Shown piece by piece: positions 61,516 through 64,000 of a DNA stretch of 64,000 nt; position 1 is the stretch's first letter; each line of letters begins with the position of its first letter. This DNA is from Blastobasis lacticolella. Taxonomy: Eukaryota > Arthropoda > Insecta > Lepidoptera > Blastobasidae. Under the pieces are notes generated by a model. The model was not told the DNA's origin and did no database searches. It worked only from the letters and a program-made list of their open reading frames with translations. The stretch is taken from positions 5,378,563 through 5,442,562 of the forward strand of contig LR990048.1 in the NCBI GenBank assembly GCA_905147135.1, read 5' to 3'. Both the position numbers and the translations under genes were made by a program.

Positions 61516-63395
61516 TGTGATTGAGTGATTTTGCACAGGAGTCCCTCGTGCCAAACACGATCAAAAGCCTGTGATATATCTAAGAATGCTGCAGAGCAGT
61601 ATTGTTTATTTTCAAAAGCCAGGTGAATATGCTCGACAAGCCTGTGCACCTGCTCAATGGTTCCGTGTTTTCTTCTAAACCCAAACTGATGGTCGGGAAT
61701 TAACTGCTTTGCGTCAATTATTGGCATCATTCTTCCTAGGAACAGTGTTTCTAAGAGCTTGGAAACAATGGGTAGTCGACTGATTGGTCGGTAAGATTTT
61801 CTGTCTGTCAGTGGTTTCCCAGGCTTGGGTATCAGGATGATTTGTGCCACTTTCCATAGTGGAGGCACAAATCCTCTCCACAAGATAGCATTAAACAGTT
61901 GCGTTAGATATAGTAAACCTTTATATGGTATTTTCTTTAATATTTCTGGTGTAAGCAGCCTTGTTCAGGTGAATGCGTTTAATAGCAGATTTCACCTCTG
62001 CTACAGAGAATTTATGAATTGGAGGGTCAAGTTGGTGTACTGTGCAAAGTATCGTCCCAGCCTCTGCTACAGTTGATCTTACTTCGACTGATGCATTTGG
62101 AGTGAAAACATTGCTGAGGTGCAAAGCAAAAGATTTAGCTTTCTCTGAGTCATTATTAGCCCATGCTCCATCTTCTCTCATTATAGGAGTAACATGAGCG
62201 ACTGGTGTCTTGCATTTTTTTGTGGCTTTCCAGATACATTAATCTGAAGATTTTGTAGAATCAAGGTGTTTCTTGAGTTGAGCCGTAAGCTGGTTAAGAA
62301 TTTTTTTATCGGAAGGGTGTGCCACCGTTTTCTTGCTCTCCGTTTTTCAGTTAGTAGCTCGCGAAAGAGATTCCACTCTGCTCGGTAGTTGTGCAGTCTG
62401 CACGGTGGTACAGTTGGTATAACATTTCTATTGTAAACAATTTCAACAGGAGAATGATCAGAAGAAAGATCTGCCATAGGTCGACAGGCAAAGTGCACAC
62501 TGGATATGCCCTTCACTACACAAAAATCGATTAAGTCGGGGCTCTTTTTTCGATCCGTTGGCCAATATGTTGAAGATCCACAGGAAATTGTGTTCAAATT
62601 CAAGCTTTGGGTAGCAAGTAATAGCTGTCGTCCTTTCGTTGTGGTAATGCGCGACCCCCAATAGGTATTTTTGGCATTGTAGTCGCCTCCAACTATAAAT
62701 CTGGGCCCAAGAGTTTTAAAAAAGTTTATGTAGTCTGTGACTTTCAAATTTTGTTTAGGAGGGCTGTAGATAGCAGATATTGTAATATCACCGAGCTTAT
62801 CCACTATAACTATGTTAGTAGCTTGAATTTCTTCTTTTTGGTAAGACTTGATAGAATGGTGTTTTATCTTATTACTTACTACTATGGCTGATCCCGCGTG
62901 AGCCATTCCGTCTGGATGCATGGTGTGGTATACTTTATAGTTAGGTATTGTAAAGTAACTTCTCGACGTGAAGTGGGTCTCGGCTATTAACATGATGTTC
63001 ACAAATTTTTGCACCTCTAGGGTATGTTGGGGTAGCCCATTAGCATTCCATATTATAATTTTTAAGGAGTTGAATTTTGCAGTTTTGACATGAGGGTTAT
63101 TATTAAATTGATGAGAGTAAATTGTTGTTGCATCACCTTCATGAGCTTCATCATGTCCTTTATAGCTTCACTAATAGGATTCGTTGGTTTAGGTGGTATT
63201 GTATGATTAGAGACTTCACGGGTCTTTTTACCGTTTTTCGTTATTTGAGCGTAGCTTATATCGTAGCTAATTTTGTTAGTAGCGATCGCAGGAACGTCAT
63301 CTGTTATGATATTAGTTAATGGGGCTGGGGAGGCCCCTGTACCCTTGGGAAGAATTCGTTTTTGCAAGACCTTGTATACGGTGCAGCCTTTAAAT
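61515..63395 (-). mobile_element. Jockey-type LINE: ORF1 end, endonuclease and half of RT
   Basis: Read on the minus strand: an ORF1 C-terminal piece (about 63395-63062: SYAQITKNGKK, EAIKDMMKLMKVMQQQF), the endonuclease (63014-62181: MLIAETHFTSRSYFTIPNYK, FIVGGDYNAKNTYWGSR, SSDHSPVEI), the linker and RT start (62181-61921: FSVAEVKSAIKRIHLNKA), and RT motifs 1-3 (61883-61515: YRPISRLPIVSKLLETLF, DHQFGFRRKHGTIEQVHRLV, AAFLDISQAFDRVWHEGLL). The catalytic YADD and everything 3' are missing. Losing the 3' end is not the usual LINE truncation, which removes the 5' end. Confidence 0.88.
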
Positions 63396-63502
63396 AAAAT
63401 AAAATAAAAAATTATAATGCATTTATTCCAATAAAATAATGAAGTCACAACAACAAATTCATGAGAGCTAGCCACAACTAACAAGAGTCTTACAGAACTA
63501 GG

Positions 63503-63920
63503 TATTATCCAGGTCGCCCTGATCCCTAAACTAAGTAAACGAGTATCTTAGGGATCAGTGATCCACCGAACGGAGACTAGCATCTCTACACTTAGCCAAT
63601 AATTATAATATTGGTACAGATCAGCAAGTGTTCGCATAGGCTAGTATTAAAGGATAAGAAAGAAAAGGTACTTATAAGTGCGTGTATGTGTGTGTGTGTG
63701 TGTGAAGTGAGTGAGTATATGTAACTTATTGTATGTAATTATCCAGGTCGCCCTGATCCCTAAACTAAGTAAACGAGTATCTTAGGGATTAGTGATCCAC
63801 CGAACGGAGACTAGCATCTCTACACTTAGCCAATAATTATAATATTGGTAAAGATCAGCAAGTGTTCGCATAGGCTAGTATTAAAGGATAAGAAAGAAAA
63901 GGTACTTATAAGTGCGTGTA

Positions 63921-64000
<80 letters not shown>
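63503..64000. repeat. 234-bp tandem duplication with (TG)n tracts, reaching the window edge
   Basis: The block ATTATCCAGGTCGCCCTGAT to ...GTACTTATAAGTGCGTGTAT is present from 63504 and again from 63738, nearly identical. Each ends in a TG run: about 20 bp in the first unit and about 80 bp in the second (63921-64000), which continues past the window. The repeat lies next to the 5' side of the minus-strand Jockey-type LINE. No coding frame. Confidence 0.92.

Overview
The window looks like nuclear DNA from an insect, most likely a moth or butterfly. It has short GT-AG introns, many short interspersed elements and inverted-repeat MITEs, and LINE, Ty3/gypsy and mariner relics. No bacterial, CRISPR or phage features were seen. 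All homology calls come from reading translations; no database search was run.

Layout. (1) 1-1010 is a degenerate tandem array. (2) 1507-2805 (+) holds a complete three-exon MAP kinase kinase of the MKK3/MKK6 (Drosophila licorne) type, 334 aa. (3) 2806-8455 is LINE debris, a CCCTACC-rich minisatellite, two tRNA-derived SINEs and a MITE. (4) 8456-47887 (-) is occupied by one gene, a TMEM94 orthologue (a P-type-ATPase-like ER membrane protein). I could place 24 exons whose reading phases all agree, about 3,656 coding nucleotides or 1,218 codons. Roughly the first 130-140 residues are not found. Its introns hold most of the SINEs, MITEs and tandem arrays. They also hold an unrecognised opposite-strand gene at 29459-30133, whose frame is broken by one in-frame TAG. 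(5) 50460-54101 (+) is a single uninterrupted 1,213-aa reading frame for a Domeless-like type I cytokine receptor (JAK/STAT pathway). (6) 54400-64000 is transposon-rich: SINEs, a decayed LINE on the minus strand, a Ty3/gypsy gag-pol on the plus strand that runs into a head-on partial Jockey-type LINE, and a 234-bp tandem duplication ending in a long (TG)n tract at the window edge.

The two signalling genes (p38-pathway MKK and Domeless) and TMEM94 are ordinary single-copy insect genes; nothing shows that they work as a cluster. The most unusual structure is in TMEM94. Two unrelated GC-rich minisatellites (147 bp x about 5 and 46 bp x about 5) each start inside an exon and duplicate its 5' splice site, so two exons each face a row of repeated donor sites. 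A 42-codon exon-like frame beginning with a hydrophobic segment at 13863-13988 could also splice in phase into the last five TMEM94 exons.
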